The notes beneath the pieces were generated by a model that saw only the letters and a program-made list of their open reading frames with translations, was not told the origin of the DNA and searched no databases. The translations under genes and the position numbers were made by a program. DNA of 64,000 nt, taken from JAWKIW01 sp046331175 (GTDB lineage: Bacteria; Actinomycetota; Acidimicrobiia; Acidimicrobiales; Acidimicrobilacustridaceae). This document shows positions 49,250 to 57,741 of this stretch, piece by piece. The first letter of the stretch is position 1. Every line of letters begins with the position of its first letter. The stretch covers positions 62,001 through 126,000 of the forward strand of contig JAXLRI010000012.1 of NCBI GenBank assembly GCA_046331175.1, given 5' to 3'.

Positions 49250-50077
49250 TCAGGGGGCGACGCTGGTGCCCGACCCGCTGGTCGAGCCCTTCTCGATGAA
49301 CCCGAAGGTCGGGGCCAGCTTGTCGAACTGAGCGGCGTCCTTGTACACGGACTGGGTGCCGATGACGTACACGGTGTCCTCGCGGACGGTGACCAGCGCC
49401 CGGATGTAGAAGGTCTTGCCCGGGATGGTCGGGTCCTTGACGCCGCGCATCTCGAGGTAGAGGGCCGGGTAGCCGCCCACGCCGGTCTCCTCCCGCTTGT
49501 CCACCTTCACGCCCTGGGCCTCGAGCGTGTCGGTCCAGCGGTCGGCGATGCGGCGCACCCGGGCCTTGGGGGACAGCGTGGTGCCGGTGGCGTCGACGGC
49601 GTTGCCGGCGAGGTCCTTGGTGTCGATGGGGGCGTAGGCGACGAACACGATGGTGTCGTCGCTCAGGTTCACCGACCACTTGGTGGCGGGCGAGGAGGAG
49701 ACGGGAAGGGTGACGCCGGACTGCTGCTTGCGCTCGCCGCCGGGGAAGTCGGCGACGAAGCCACCGGCGCCGTCGGTGAGCGACGACCAGCCGTCGTTGC
49801 CCTGCGTGGGCAGGCCCGGGATGTTGCGGGTGACCGACTCGACCTGGCGGCTCCCGGGGGCGATGCCGAGGACGACCAGCACGCCGATGAGCACCACGAT
49901 GCCGAGGATCACCAGCCCGGCGATGCCGAGGAGGCCCTTCTTCTGCGAGGACTCGACGCGCGAGCCGGAGAAGTCGCCGACGACAGCGTCGGGGCCCATC
50001 GTCTGCCCGCACAGCCGGCACTTGTCGGGCATCGTCTTGTGGGTGGCCCCGCACACCGGGCACCGGTACTTCGCCAT
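49250..50077 (-). CDS. Zinc-ribbon membrane protein
   Basis: The 275-residue protein starts with a double zinc ribbon (CPVCGATHKTMPDKCRLCG, four cysteines), followed by a short linker, one membrane helix (about 50-72, GIAGLVILGIVVLIGVLVVLG) and an outside domain of about 190 residues (GGFVADFPGGERKQQSGV; VGGYPALYLEMRG; FYIRALVTVREDTVYVIGT). The outside part has the look of PsbP/Mog1-like domains found on actinobacterial membrane proteins. The ATG at 50077 has GGGAGAGTGG upstream. Its role is unknown. Confidence 0.8.
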   Translation of the reverse strand: MAKYRCPVCGATHKTMPDKCRLCGQTMGPDAVVGDFSGSRVESSQKKGLLGIAGLVILGIVVLIGVLVVLGIAPGSRQVESVTRNIPGLPTQGNDGWSSLTDGAGGFVADFPGGERKQQSGVTLPVSSSPATKWSVNLSDDTIVFVAYAPIDTKDLAGNAVDATGTTLSPKARVRRIADRWTDTLEAQGVKVDKREETGVGGYPALYLEMRGVKDPTIPGKTFYIRALVTVREDTVYVIGTQSVYKDAAQFDKLAPTFGFIEKGSTSGSGTSVAP

Positions 50078-50184
50078 GATCACCACTCTCCCGAACCGCG
50101 GGCGGCTCCAGCTCGCCGTCCCCGCACCCCGGCGGGCACGCTAGTCCGTCCGGCCCATCCTCGGCGGCCGCCTCCCGTCGGGCA

Positions 50185-51225
50185 TCACGGCTGGACGAGG
50201 ATCTTGGCGTGGGCGTCGGGGTCGGCCAGGGCGCGGAAGGCGCCGGGGACCCCGTCGAGGTCGACCCGACCGGTGACCAGCGGCGACACGTCGAGCTCGC
50301 CCTCGGCGATCCGGCGCAGCGTCTCGGCGAACTCGAGCGGGTCGTAGCCGAAGACGAACTGCAGGTTCAGCTCCTTCACCACGCCGAGCATCGGCCGGAC
50401 GCTGTCGTGCTCCATGCACACGCCCACCACCAGCACCTGGGTGCCGCGCGGCGCGGCGGCCATGGCGGCGTCGAGCATGCCGGGCACGCCGACCGCCTCG
50501 TAGATCACCAGCCGCTTGGACCCGTCGACGCGGCGCCACGCCTCGACCGCCGGCTCGTCGCGGGGGTCGACCACCTCGTGGGCGCCCATCGTCGTGGCCA
50601 GGGCCCGACGGGTGGTGGAGAAGTCGGCGGCCACGATGGGCTCGACGCCCTTGAGCCGCAGGGCGGCGATCACCGCCAGGCCCACCGGGCCGCAGCCGAG
50701 CACGACGGCGGCGTCGGCTGGCGTGACCCACGACTTCTCGACGGCGTGGTGGCCGACGGCCATCGGCTCGGTGAGCGCGGCGAGGTCGGGCGCCAGCCCG
50801 TTGGGGACCTTGAGCGCGAGGAGGTCGGACAGCACCATCTGCTCGGCGTAGCCGCCCGGGTAGTCGTTCGAGTAGCCGAGCGGGTGCACCCCGCCGGCGT
50901 CGAAGGCGACGGGCATCGACACGACCACGTCGCCGACCTGGCAGTTGCCGACGTTCTCGCCCACCTCGACCACCTCGCACGCGAACTCGTGGCCCATGAC
51001 CACGTCGCGGTCGAGCGACATGAACGACGGCGACATCCCGCCGGGCATGCCCTCGGCCCCTGCCGCCGACATCTCGACCATCTGGTCGGCGTGCTGGAGG
51101 GTGTGCAGGTCCGAGCCGCAGATGCCGCACGCCAGGGTGCGCACCAGGACCTGGCCGGCCTTCGGTCGCGGGTCGGCCACGTCGTCGACGACGAGCTCCC
51201 CGTTGCGCATCACCGCAGCGCGCAT
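50185..51225 (-). CDS. Zinc-dependent alcohol dehydrogenase-family protein
   Basis: The 346-residue medium-chain dehydrogenase/reductase has catalytic-zinc ligands C36 (CGICGSD) and MGHEF with a later Glu, and the Rossmann loop VLGCGPVGLAVIAALR. The four-cysteine lobe that holds structural zinc is absent; SMPVAFDAGGVHPLGYSND occupies that place, a subgroup feature. The Rossmann strand ends VAADFS (acidic residue), which hints at NAD. The substrate is unknown. Divergent from the cNMP-binding protein gene. Confidence 0.86.
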   Translation of the reverse strand: MRAAVMRNGELVVDDVADPRPKAGQVLVRTLACGICGSDLHTLQHADQMVEMSAAGAEGMPGGMSPSFMSLDRDVVMGHEFACEVVEVGENVGNCQVGDVVVSMPVAFDAGGVHPLGYSNDYPGGYAEQMVLSDLLALKVPNGLAPDLAALTEPMAVGHHAVEKSWVTPADAAVVLGCGPVGLAVIAALRLKGVEPIVAADFSTTRRALATTMGAHEVVDPRDEPAVEAWRRVDGSKRLVIYEAVGVPGMLDAAMAAAPRGTQVLVVGVCMEHDSVRPMLGVVKELNLQFVFGYDPLEFAETLRRIAEGELDVSPLVTGRVDLDGVPGAFRALADPDAHAKILVQP

Positions 51226-51250
51226 GGCGTCCCCCCTGGACGTTCTCCGG

Positions 51251-51273
51251 GTCGCACCCCTCGGGGGTGCGAC
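51251..51273. promoter_or_regulatory. Hairpin in the divergent gap upstream of the dehydrogenase
   Basis: A 10-bp perfect stem (51251-51260 with 51264-51273) and TCG loop lie 26 bp upstream of the dehydrogenase ATG, between two divergent genes. As there is no upstream convergent gene to terminate, an operator or leader structure is as likely as a terminator. Confidence 0.4.
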
Positions 51274-51443
51274 GGGCCGCCTCGGGTGGCGGCCGCACCG
51301 GCCGGAGCGTAGCGCCGGGGCGTCGCAGGCCCGACGGAGCCCGGCTGGGGGCGGTAACGTCCGGGCCGGTCCCGCCGGCGGGACCGCCGGGGCGCCGCGG
51401 CGCCGGTGCCCCCGGGAGATCGATGCCCTGCCCTGGAGGCACC

Positions 51444-51896
51444 ATGTTCGGCAAGCGCAAGAAGGTCGACGAGGAGCACCTGGACGAGCTCACCAGGACG
51501 CTGGGCGGGGTCGCGTTCTTCGAGGGCTTCGACTACCACCAGCTGCACCGCGTGGCCGAGCTGGCCGACGAGGTCGAAGCCGACAAGGGCTCGTTCGTCA
51601 TCGACCAGGGCCGCGTCGGCCAGGAGTGCTTCGTCATCCTCGAGGGCGAGGCCGGGGTCTACGTCGCCGGCGAGCACGTGGCCACGCTGGGTCCGGGCTC
51701 GATGGTCGGCGAGATGGCGCTCGTCGAGCACCGCCCGCGCAACGCCTCGGTGGTCGCCGAGACGTCGATGAAGCTGGTGGCCTTCGACACCAAGGCGTTC
51801 AACACGCTGCTGACCGAGATGCCCGACGTGCAGCGCAAGGTCATGACCCTGCTGTCGGCCCGCCTCGAGCAGAACGCCCACCTCGGCGACGGGTGA
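51444..51896 (+). CDS. Small cyclic-nucleotide-binding-domain protein
   Basis: The 150-residue protein is essentially one cNMP-binding fold: GSFVIDQGRVGQECFVILEGEAGVYV, then the phosphate-binding cassette GSMVGEMALVEHRPRNASVV (Gly-Glu and Arg positions kept). No DNA-binding helix-turn-helix follows, unlike Crp, so it is a stand-alone sensor. The ATG at 51444 has GGAGG eight bases upstream. It lies between the divergent dehydrogenase and the convergent thiolase-like gene; a partner is not evident. Confidence 0.88.
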   Translation: MFGKRKKVDEEHLDELTRTLGGVAFFEGFDYHQLHRVAELADEVEADKGSFVIDQGRVGQECFVILEGEAGVYVAGEHVATLGPGSMVGEMALVEHRPRNASVVAETSMKLVAFDTKAFNTLLTEMPDVQRKVMTLLSARLEQNAHLGDG

Positions 51897-51917
51897 CCGC
51901 CGCCGGGGCGGCCCGGC

Positions 51918-53408
51918 TCAGTCTGCGTGCAGCGCGCCGTCGGCGGTGACGGTGGCGCGACGGCCCACCCACTCCTCGGCGACCATGGCGCCCATCAGGT
52001 CGGCGTCGGACGTGGTCGCCCACGCGCGGGCGCCGTCGTCGGTGATGCCGGTGGCGATGCCCGTCTCGGGCGTGCCGTCCCGGCCGTGCATCACGGTGTA
52101 GGACTCGACGGTGACCGGGCCGTCGTGCTCGGCGACGACGGTCCGGGTGGGGAAGGCGTCGACCTCGTCCTGCACGTCGCGCCAGCGGAAGCCGTCGGCC
52201 GGCGGCTCGGTGCTGTAGAGGCCGAAGGCGTGCTTGGTGATGAACCCGCCGTTGGCCGTGCACAGCCCGATCGAGCCGGGGTCGTCGCGCACGATGCCCG
52301 CCATGGTGGCGATGCCGTGCATCACGTAGTTGTTCCACGGGCCGCCGGCGAAGCTGAGGCCGCCGGTGACGGTGAGGTCGCGATCGAGGCCCAGGCCCAG
52401 CTCGGCGGCGGCGATCTGCACCGCCGACGGGAAGCACGAGTACAGGTCGACGTGGGCGAGGTCGTCGACCCCCACGCCGGCGAGCTCGAGGACGGCCCGG
52501 CCGGCGCACCGGATGGCGGGGGAGGAGTGGAGGTCGCCGCGGGTGGACACGACGTCGGTGTCGTGGGCGTCGGTCCCGGCCAGGGGGAACACCCACCGGT
52601 CTCGTGGCACGCCGGCGGCTTCGGCAGCGGCGACCGAGCACAGGATCAGGCCGGCGCCCTGCTCGACCATGTTGTTGGAGTTCATCCGCTTCGTGTACGG
52701 GAAGCCGACCATGCGGTTGTCGGGCGCCGGGGTGGCGATCTCGTCGGGGGAGTACGCCTGTTGGATCCAGGCGTGGGGGTTGGCGGCGGCGACCTCGGAG
52801 AAGCGCGACCAGAGGCCGGCGATGCGGTCGCGGTGCTCGTCGACGGAGAGCCGGAGCGAGGCCCGCAGGGCGATCTCGAACATCGGGTACACCTGCACCG
52901 GCATCACCACACCGCGGGCGATCTCCTCGGGGGACACCATCGGGCGGTCCTCGCCGAAGGTCTCGGGCTCGTCGACGTCGTCGTCCTGGGCGGTCCACCC
53001 GAGGTCGGTGTCCGCCGACCGGGCCGCCGACCGGGTGCGCCACGCCTCGCCGCCGGCGAGCAGCACGACGTCGGCGTCGCCGTTGGCGATGTCGAGGGCG
53101 CTGCGGTTCACCATCGACTGGACGTAGTTGCCACCCATCACCGAGTAGACGGTCTGGCGGGGCGAGGCGCCCACCCGCTCGGCCACCAGCGCCGGAGCGT
53201 TGCGGTAGCGCCACGACAGCTCGTTGATCACCCGCACCGAGTCGGCCTTGGCCAGCAGGCCGGTGCCGCCGGAGTCGGCCTCGGCCCGGCGCAGGGACTC
53301 GGCCATCAGGTCGGCCGGCTCGAGCGCCGGCTCGCCTCGGTCGACGCGGTTGGACAGCTGGCCCGTGCCCACGAGGACGGGCAGGCGGGGGTCGAGCGCT
53401 CCGGGCAC
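51918..53408 (-). CDS. Thiolase-like protein without the nucleophilic cysteine
   Basis: The 496-residue protein is a thiolase-superfamily member of the kind usually annotated acetyl-CoA acetyltransferase. At the nucleophile position, where thiolases have VCxSG, it reads YSVMGGNYVQ. The later blocks are SCFPSAVQIAA, GGPWNNYVMHGIATM and ANGGFITKHAFGLYST. Known TLP1-type proteins with such changes lack thiolase activity, so normal cleavage of acyl-CoA is doubtful. The last 90 residues form an OB-fold-like extension (VESYTVMHGRDGTPETGIA). It may serve lipid or steroid metabolism with a partner. ATG 53408. Confidence 0.82.
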   Translation of the reverse strand: MPGALDPRLPVLVGTGQLSNRVDRGEPALEPADLMAESLRRAEADSGGTGLLAKADSVRVINELSWRYRNAPALVAERVGASPRQTVYSVMGGNYVQSMVNRSALDIANGDADVVLLAGGEAWRTRSAARSADTDLGWTAQDDDVDEPETFGEDRPMVSPEEIARGVVMPVQVYPMFEIALRASLRLSVDEHRDRIAGLWSRFSEVAAANPHAWIQQAYSPDEIATPAPDNRMVGFPYTKRMNSNNMVEQGAGLILCSVAAAEAAGVPRDRWVFPLAGTDAHDTDVVSTRGDLHSSPAIRCAGRAVLELAGVGVDDLAHVDLYSCFPSAVQIAAAELGLGLDRDLTVTGGLSFAGGPWNNYVMHGIATMAGIVRDDPGSIGLCTANGGFITKHAFGLYSTEPPADGFRWRDVQDEVDAFPTRTVVAEHDGPVTVESYTVMHGRDGTPETGIATGITDDGARAWATTSDADLMGAMVAEEWVGRRATVTADGALHAD

Positions 53409-53566
53409 AGGGCCTCCTGGGGTGTGGGGTGCGGCCCGCGCTGGCGGTGCCGCCCGGCTGGATCGGCGCCCCGGGCGCCGCTGCTGACTGACGGATCAAC
53501 ACCGTAGCGGCCCTGCTCCGCCGCCCGGAACCCGGGGCGTCGGACGGACGTGCGAGGATGCCCGCC

Positions 53567-54160
53567 ATGGGCGAGCCGGTGCGGGTGCTGGTGCTGTGCA
53601 CCGGCAACATCTGCCGATCGCCGATGGCCGAGGCGATGCTGCGGGCGCGGTTGGCCGGGCGTGACGTCGAGGCGGTGGTGACGTCGGCGGGCACGGCCAC
53701 CGAGGGCGAGCCGGCCGCCGACGAGGTGCTCGAGCTCCTGCGGTCCCGGGGGCTCGACGGCTCGGCCCATCGCAGCCGCCTCCTCGACGCCGACCTGCTG
53801 GCCGAGGCCGACCTCGTCCTGGCGATGGCTCGCCTGCACGTCCGCGACGCGGCCCTCGTCGATCCCGAGGCCTTCGGTCGCACCTTCACGCTCAAGGAGC
53901 TGGTGCGCCGCGGTGAGGCGGCCGGGGCCCGTGCTCCCGACGAGGACCTGGCCGGGTGGCTGGCGCGCGTCGGTGCCGACCGCCAGCCGACGCGGCTGCT
54001 CGGGGACAGCCCCGCCGACGACGTGGTCGATCCGGTGGGCCGCCGGTTCGGGGTGTTCAAGAAGGTCGCCCGCGAGCTCGACGACCAGCTCGACCGCCTC
54101 GTCGACCTGGCCTGGCCCGTCGAAGCTCCGCCGGCGCTCCTGTCCGGCGATCCCGCCTGA
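53567..54160 (+). CDS. Low-molecular-weight protein-tyrosine phosphatase family protein
   Basis: The 197-residue protein carries the CX5R loop CTGNICRS (C11, R17) right after the first strand, as in LMW-PTP and related arsenate reductases. A DPVGRRF segment provides the candidate acid Asp. At 197 residues it is longer than classical enzymes (about 150) because of an insertion with GRTFTLKELVRRGEAAG. I chose ATG 53567 because GAGGA lies eight bases before it; ATG 53558 lacks room for a ribosome-binding site. It precedes glyA and wecA, as in other actinobacteria, where it may act on sugar-polymer synthesis. Confidence 0.87.
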   Translation: MGEPVRVLVLCTGNICRSPMAEAMLRARLAGRDVEAVVTSAGTATEGEPAADEVLELLRSRGLDGSAHRSRLLDADLLAEADLVLAMARLHVRDAALVDPEAFGRTFTLKELVRRGEAAGARAPDEDLAGWLARVGADRQPTRLLGDSPADDVVDPVGRRFGVFKKVARELDDQLDRLVDLAWPVEAPPALLSGDPA

Positions 54161-54237
54161 CGCCCCGGCCGGCGGGGGAGGGGCCAGCGGGTAGCCTCGG
54201 AGGCACTGCCGTGCCGGAACCACGATCGGAGCAGGAC

Positions 54238-55482
54238 ATGGGCTGGCCGACCGACCACGACGACGAGGTGTTCTCCCTGATCGACCGCGAGGTCGAGCGA
54301 CAGAACACCACCCTGCAGCTGATCGCCTCGGAGAACTTCACCTCGCCGGCCGTCATGCGGGCCACCGGCTCCGTGCTGACCAACAAGTACAGCGAGGGCT
54401 ACCCCGGCAAGCGCTACTACGGCGGCAACCAGCACGTCGACGAGATCGAGGACCTGGCCCGCGAGCGGGTCAAGGAGCTCTTCGGGGCCGACCACGCCAA
54501 CGTGCAGCCGCACTCGGGCGCCAACGCCAACCTCGGCGTGTACCTGGCCCTGCTGCAGCCGGGCGACACCGTCCTCGGCATGAGCCTCGACCACGGCGGC
54601 CACCTCACCCACGGCTCGCCGGTGAACGCCAGCGGCCGCCTCTACCGCTTCGTGTCCTACGGCGTGACCGAGAGCGACGAGCGCATCGACTACGACCAGA
54701 TCCGCGACCTCGCCAAGGCCGAGCGGCCCAAGCTCATCGTGGCCGGCGCCACCGCCTACCCGCGGATCATCGACCCGGCCATCTTCCGCGAGATCGCCGA
54801 CGAGGTCGGGGCGCTGTTCATGTTCGACGCCGCCCACATCGCCGGCCTGATCGCCGGCGGGGCCCACCCGAGCCCGGTGCCCTACGCCGACATCGTCACC
54901 TTCACCACCCACAAGACCCTGCGCGGGCCGCGCGGCGGCTGCATCCTCAGCCGCGCCGAGCACGCCCAGGCCGTCGACAAGGCGATGTTCCCCGGTCTGC
55001 AGGGCGGCCCCCTCGAGCACGTCGTCGCCGCCAAGGCCGTCGCCTTCCGCGAGGCACTCGACCCGTCGTTCCGCGAGTACGCCGCCCAGATCGTCCGCAA
55101 CGCCGGGGCGCTCGCCGAGGGCCTCGCCGGCGAGGGGTTCCGGCTGGTGTCGGGCGGCACCGACAACCACCTCATGCTCGTCGACCTGCGGCCCTTCGAC
55201 GCCGAGCTCACGGGCAAGGAGGCCCAGGCGGTGCTCGACGAGGCCGGCATCACGCTCAACAAGAACACCATCCCCGACGAGCCCCGCAGCCCGTTCGTGA
55301 CCAGCGGCGTGCGCATCGGCACCCCGGCCGTCACCACCCAGGGGATGGCCGAGCCCGAGATGGCCCAGATCGCGTCGCTCATCGGGCGAGCGCTGTCGCG
55401 CCGCGCCGACGCCACCGAGCTGGCGGCCGTGCGCGACGACGTCGCCACCCTCTGCTCGAAGTTCACGCCCTATCCCGGGTGA
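54238..55482 (+). CDS. glyA: Serine hydroxymethyltransferase
   Basis: The 414-residue PLP enzyme interconverts serine and glycine with tetrahydrofolate. LQLIASENFTSPAV, the KYSEGYPGKRYYGG block, the HSGANAN loop and the cofactor lysine in TTHKTLRGPRGG (K226) are all intact. The ATG at 54238 gives the usual N-terminal length. A GTG at 54211 with a good GGAGG before it would add nine residues and cannot be excluded. It lies just upstream of the WecA-like gene. Confidence 0.95.
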   Translation: MGWPTDHDDEVFSLIDREVERQNTTLQLIASENFTSPAVMRATGSVLTNKYSEGYPGKRYYGGNQHVDEIEDLARERVKELFGADHANVQPHSGANANLGVYLALLQPGDTVLGMSLDHGGHLTHGSPVNASGRLYRFVSYGVTESDERIDYDQIRDLAKAERPKLIVAGATAYPRIIDPAIFREIADEVGALFMFDAAHIAGLIAGGAHPSPVPYADIVTFTTHKTLRGPRGGCILSRAEHAQAVDKAMFPGLQGGPLEHVVAAKAVAFREALDPSFREYAAQIVRNAGALAEGLAGEGFRLVSGGTDNHLMLVDLRPFDAELTGKEAQAVLDEAGITLNKNTIPDEPRSPFVTSGVRIGTPAVTTQGMAEPEMAQIASLIGRALSRRADATELAAVRDDVATLCSKFTPYPG

Positions 55483-55568
55483 CCGGGACGGGCTGACTAC
55501 CCTGAGCCGACACCGGGCCACCTCGGCCCGGCCCCCCGCCGGCCCTCTGGCGGGCACGAGGTGAGCTG

Positions 55569-56888
55569 GTGACGAGAGCCGGGTCCTACGCGCTGGTGTT
55601 CGCGGTGGTGGTCGGCACCACCCTGCTCACCACGCCCCTGGTCCGGGCCGTGGCCGTGCGACGCGGCGCCGTCGTCAAGCCCGACGAGCACCGCGTGCAC
55701 GAGCGGCCGACGCCCACCCTGGGCGGCGTCGCCATGTTGCTCGGCTTCCTCGCCGGCATGGCGGTGGCGTGGCGCCTCGACGCCTTCAAGGACGTCTTCT
55801 CGGGCAACACCGAGGCCACCGGGGTGGTGCTGGCCGCGGTCATCGTGCTCGTGGTCGGCGTCATCGACGACCTCCGCGAGGTGTCGGCGCCGGCCAAGGT
55901 CGCCGGCATCGTGCTGGCGGCCTCGGCGCTGGTCCTGTCGGGCGTGAGCATCTTCGTGCTGCGCATCCCGTTCACCGGCCTCCTCCAGCTGTCGGCCGAC
56001 TGGTCCTACCTGATCAGCGTGATCTGGGTGCTGGCCATGGCCAACGCCATCAACCTCATCGACGGCCTCGACGGCCTCGCCGCCGGCATCGTGGCCATCG
56101 CCGCCGCCACCTTCTTCGCCTACACGCTCCGCCTGGGCGACGCCGGGCTGCTCGCGCCCGGCAACGTCGGCCCGCTCGTGGCGCTGGTCGTGCTCGGCAT
56201 GTGCACCGGCTTCCTGCCGTTCAACGTGCACCCGGCCCGCATCTTCATGGGCGATGCCGGCGCGCTGCTGCTCGGCGTGCTGATGGCCGCGTCCACCATG
56301 GTGGTCGGCGGACGCACCGACCAGCCGTTCTCGGGCAGCGTGTTCTTCTTCTACGCCCCGATGCTCATCCCGCTGTTCATCCTCGGCGTGCCCATCGTCG
56401 ACACGCTGCTGGCCATCGTGCGCCGCGCCGCCCGTCGCTCGGGCGTGGCCACGCGCGACAAGGACCACCTCCACCACCGCCTCATGCGCATGGGCCACGG
56501 CCACCGGCGCTCGGTGCTGCTGCTGTGGGCGTGGACGGCCCTGCTGTCGGGCTTCGTGCTGTACCCCACCTACACCGGCCAGGGCAACGGCGTGGTCCCG
56601 CTCGCCATCGTCGGCGCACTGCTCCTGCTCTTCACCGTCCTGCAGCCCGGCCTCAAGCGTCGCTGGCTGGGCGACGCCCCCGACCCCGCCACCGTCGCCC
56701 CGCTGGCCCCGCCGCCGGTCACCGCGGCCGACGCCACCGCCGAGGTGGCCGTCGACGGGCGCCAGCTGCGGCGTCGGGCCAGCCGCGAGCGGGCCCGCCG
56801 GCGGGCCCAGGCCGGACCGGGATCGGGGGCGGCCGGCGGTGGGGCCAACGGTGCGTCGGGGCCCACCGACCGTCGTCGGCGGAGCTGA
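55569..56888 (+). CDS. wecA: Polyprenyl-phosphate GlcNAc-1-phosphate transferase (WecA/MraY family)
   Basis: The 439-residue membrane enzyme has about ten helices and the family motifs: KPDEHRVHERPTPTLGG, VGVIDDLREV, NAINLIDGLDGLAAG, FMGDAGALLLG and KDHLHHRLMRMGHGHRRS. It transfers a sugar-1-phosphate to undecaprenyl or decaprenyl phosphate at the membrane, starting cell-wall glycopolymer synthesis. The HRRS tail block and absence of MraY-specific residues favour WecA/TagO over MraY. A basic, Ala/Gly-rich cytoplasmic tail follows residue 370. GAGGTGA precedes the GTG. Its place between glyA and the atp operon is conserved in actinobacteria. Confidence 0.92.
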   Translation: MTRAGSYALVFAVVVGTTLLTTPLVRAVAVRRGAVVKPDEHRVHERPTPTLGGVAMLLGFLAGMAVAWRLDAFKDVFSGNTEATGVVLAAVIVLVVGVIDDLREVSAPAKVAGIVLAASALVLSGVSIFVLRIPFTGLLQLSADWSYLISVIWVLAMANAINLIDGLDGLAAGIVAIAAATFFAYTLRLGDAGLLAPGNVGPLVALVVLGMCTGFLPFNVHPARIFMGDAGALLLGVLMAASTMVVGGRTDQPFSGSVFFFYAPMLIPLFILGVPIVDTLLAIVRRAARRSGVATRDKDHLHHRLMRMGHGHRRSVLLLWAWTALLSGFVLYPTYTGQGNGVVPLAIVGALLLLFTVLQPGLKRRWLGDAPDPATVAPLAPPPVTAADATAEVAVDGRQLRRRASRERARRRAQAGPGSGAAGGGANGASGPTDRRRRS

Positions 56889-56955
56889 CCCGACCCTCGC
56901 CGCCAGAACTTCAGCTCGGCTCCGACCGGGGTTTCGCGTCGGCGAAAACTTCGAT

Positions 56956-56992
56956 TTGCGAGCCTGAAGGGCGGGCGCGTAGGTTGCGAATG
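56956..56992 (+). promoter_or_regulatory. Promoter of the ATP synthase operon, probably leaderless
   Basis: TTGCGA (56956-56961) and TAGGTT (56980-56985) are 18 bases apart. Transcription would start at or next to the ATG at 56990. The surrounding sequence is locally AT-richer. Confidence 0.55.
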
Positions 56993-57274
56993 TCTTCACA
57001 AGCTCCCGGGCAGGAACACGTGGAACCATCGCAACGGCGCGAGATCACCCAGTCGATGCACCGCAGCACGGGCTCGTACGAGCTGGTGCTCTCGCCGGTG
57101 CTCCTGGCGCTCGTCGGCCTGTGGCTCGACCACGTCCTCGGGTGGACGCCGATCCTCGTGATCACCTTCGCCGTCGTCGGCTTCCTCGGTGCTGTCATCA
57201 AGCTGTACTTCCAGTACAACGCCGAGATGGCCGAGCACGAGGCCAACGGACCGTGGGCGGCCCGCCGTGGGTGA
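56990..57274 (+). CDS. AtpZ/AtpI-like small membrane protein
   Basis: The 94-residue protein has two membrane helices (about 34-54 and 57-78: VLSPVLLALVGLWLDHVLG, ILVITFAVVGFLGAVIK) and begins the ATP synthase operon. The topology fits the AtpZ/AtpI-like helpers that aid c-ring assembly or divalent-ion handling. The ATG at 56990 lies four bases after a TAGGTT -10 box, so the mRNA may be leaderless. A GTG at 57019 is a possible internal start. Its end overlaps the next gene by 8 bp. Confidence 0.8.
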   Translation: MSSQAPGQEHVEPSQRREITQSMHRSTGSYELVLSPVLLALVGLWLDHVLGWTPILVITFAVVGFLGAVIKLYFQYNAEMAEHEANGPWAARRG

Positions 57275-57737
57275 GGCCTTCGTCACCCGCCTCGAGGGGC
57301 CCAGCCCCGAGCGCGAGATCGCCCGCGACCTGATCAAGCGGGGTCTGTGGGTCGCGCCGGTGGCCATCGTGCTGTTCGGCATCATCTGGGGCGCCGGCGG
57401 CGCCATCTCCACCGCCTACGCGCTGGCCATCGTCCTGGTGAACTTCGCCCTGGCTGCAGCCCTGCTGGCGTGGACGGCTCGCATCTCGCTCTCGCTCATG
57501 ATGGGTGCCGCCCTCTTCGGCTTCCTCGTCCGCCTCGCCTTCATCTTCGCCGCCTTCTGGTTGGCCCGCGACGCGTCCTGGATGCAGGTCGTGCCCTTCG
57601 CCATCACCCTGGTGGTCGCCCACCTCGGGCTCCTGTTCTGGGAGACCCGCTACGTCTCGGCCAACCTGGCCTTCCCCGGCCTCAAGCCGGCTCCCGCCGG
57701 TACCGCCGCCCACTCGCCTGCGCACAAGGAGTCCTAG
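57267..57737 (+). CDS. atpI: ATP synthase subunit I-like membrane protein
   Basis: The 156-residue protein has four hydrophobic helices (VAPVAIVLFGIIWGAGG; AYALAIVLVNFALAAALLAW; SLMMGAALFGFLVRLAFIFAAFWLA; VVPFAITLVVAHLGLLFW), the plan of subunit I, which helps insert and assemble the c ring. Position just before atpB is standard. The GTG at 57267 overlaps the AtpZ-like gene. Sequence divergence in this family is high, so the name rests on topology and location. Confidence 0.78.
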   Translation: MGEAFVTRLEGPSPEREIARDLIKRGLWVAPVAIVLFGIIWGAGGAISTAYALAIVLVNFALAAALLAWTARISLSLMMGAALFGFLVRLAFIFAAFWLARDASWMQVVPFAITLVVAHLGLLFWETRYVSANLAFPGLKPAPAGTAAHSPAHKES

Positions 57738-57741
57738 TCGC

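Noticed and set aside
51841..55557. 1,238-codon open frame on the minus strand
   Set aside because: It covers glyA and the phosphatase in antisense and joins the thiolase-like gene in another frame; no recognisable domain.
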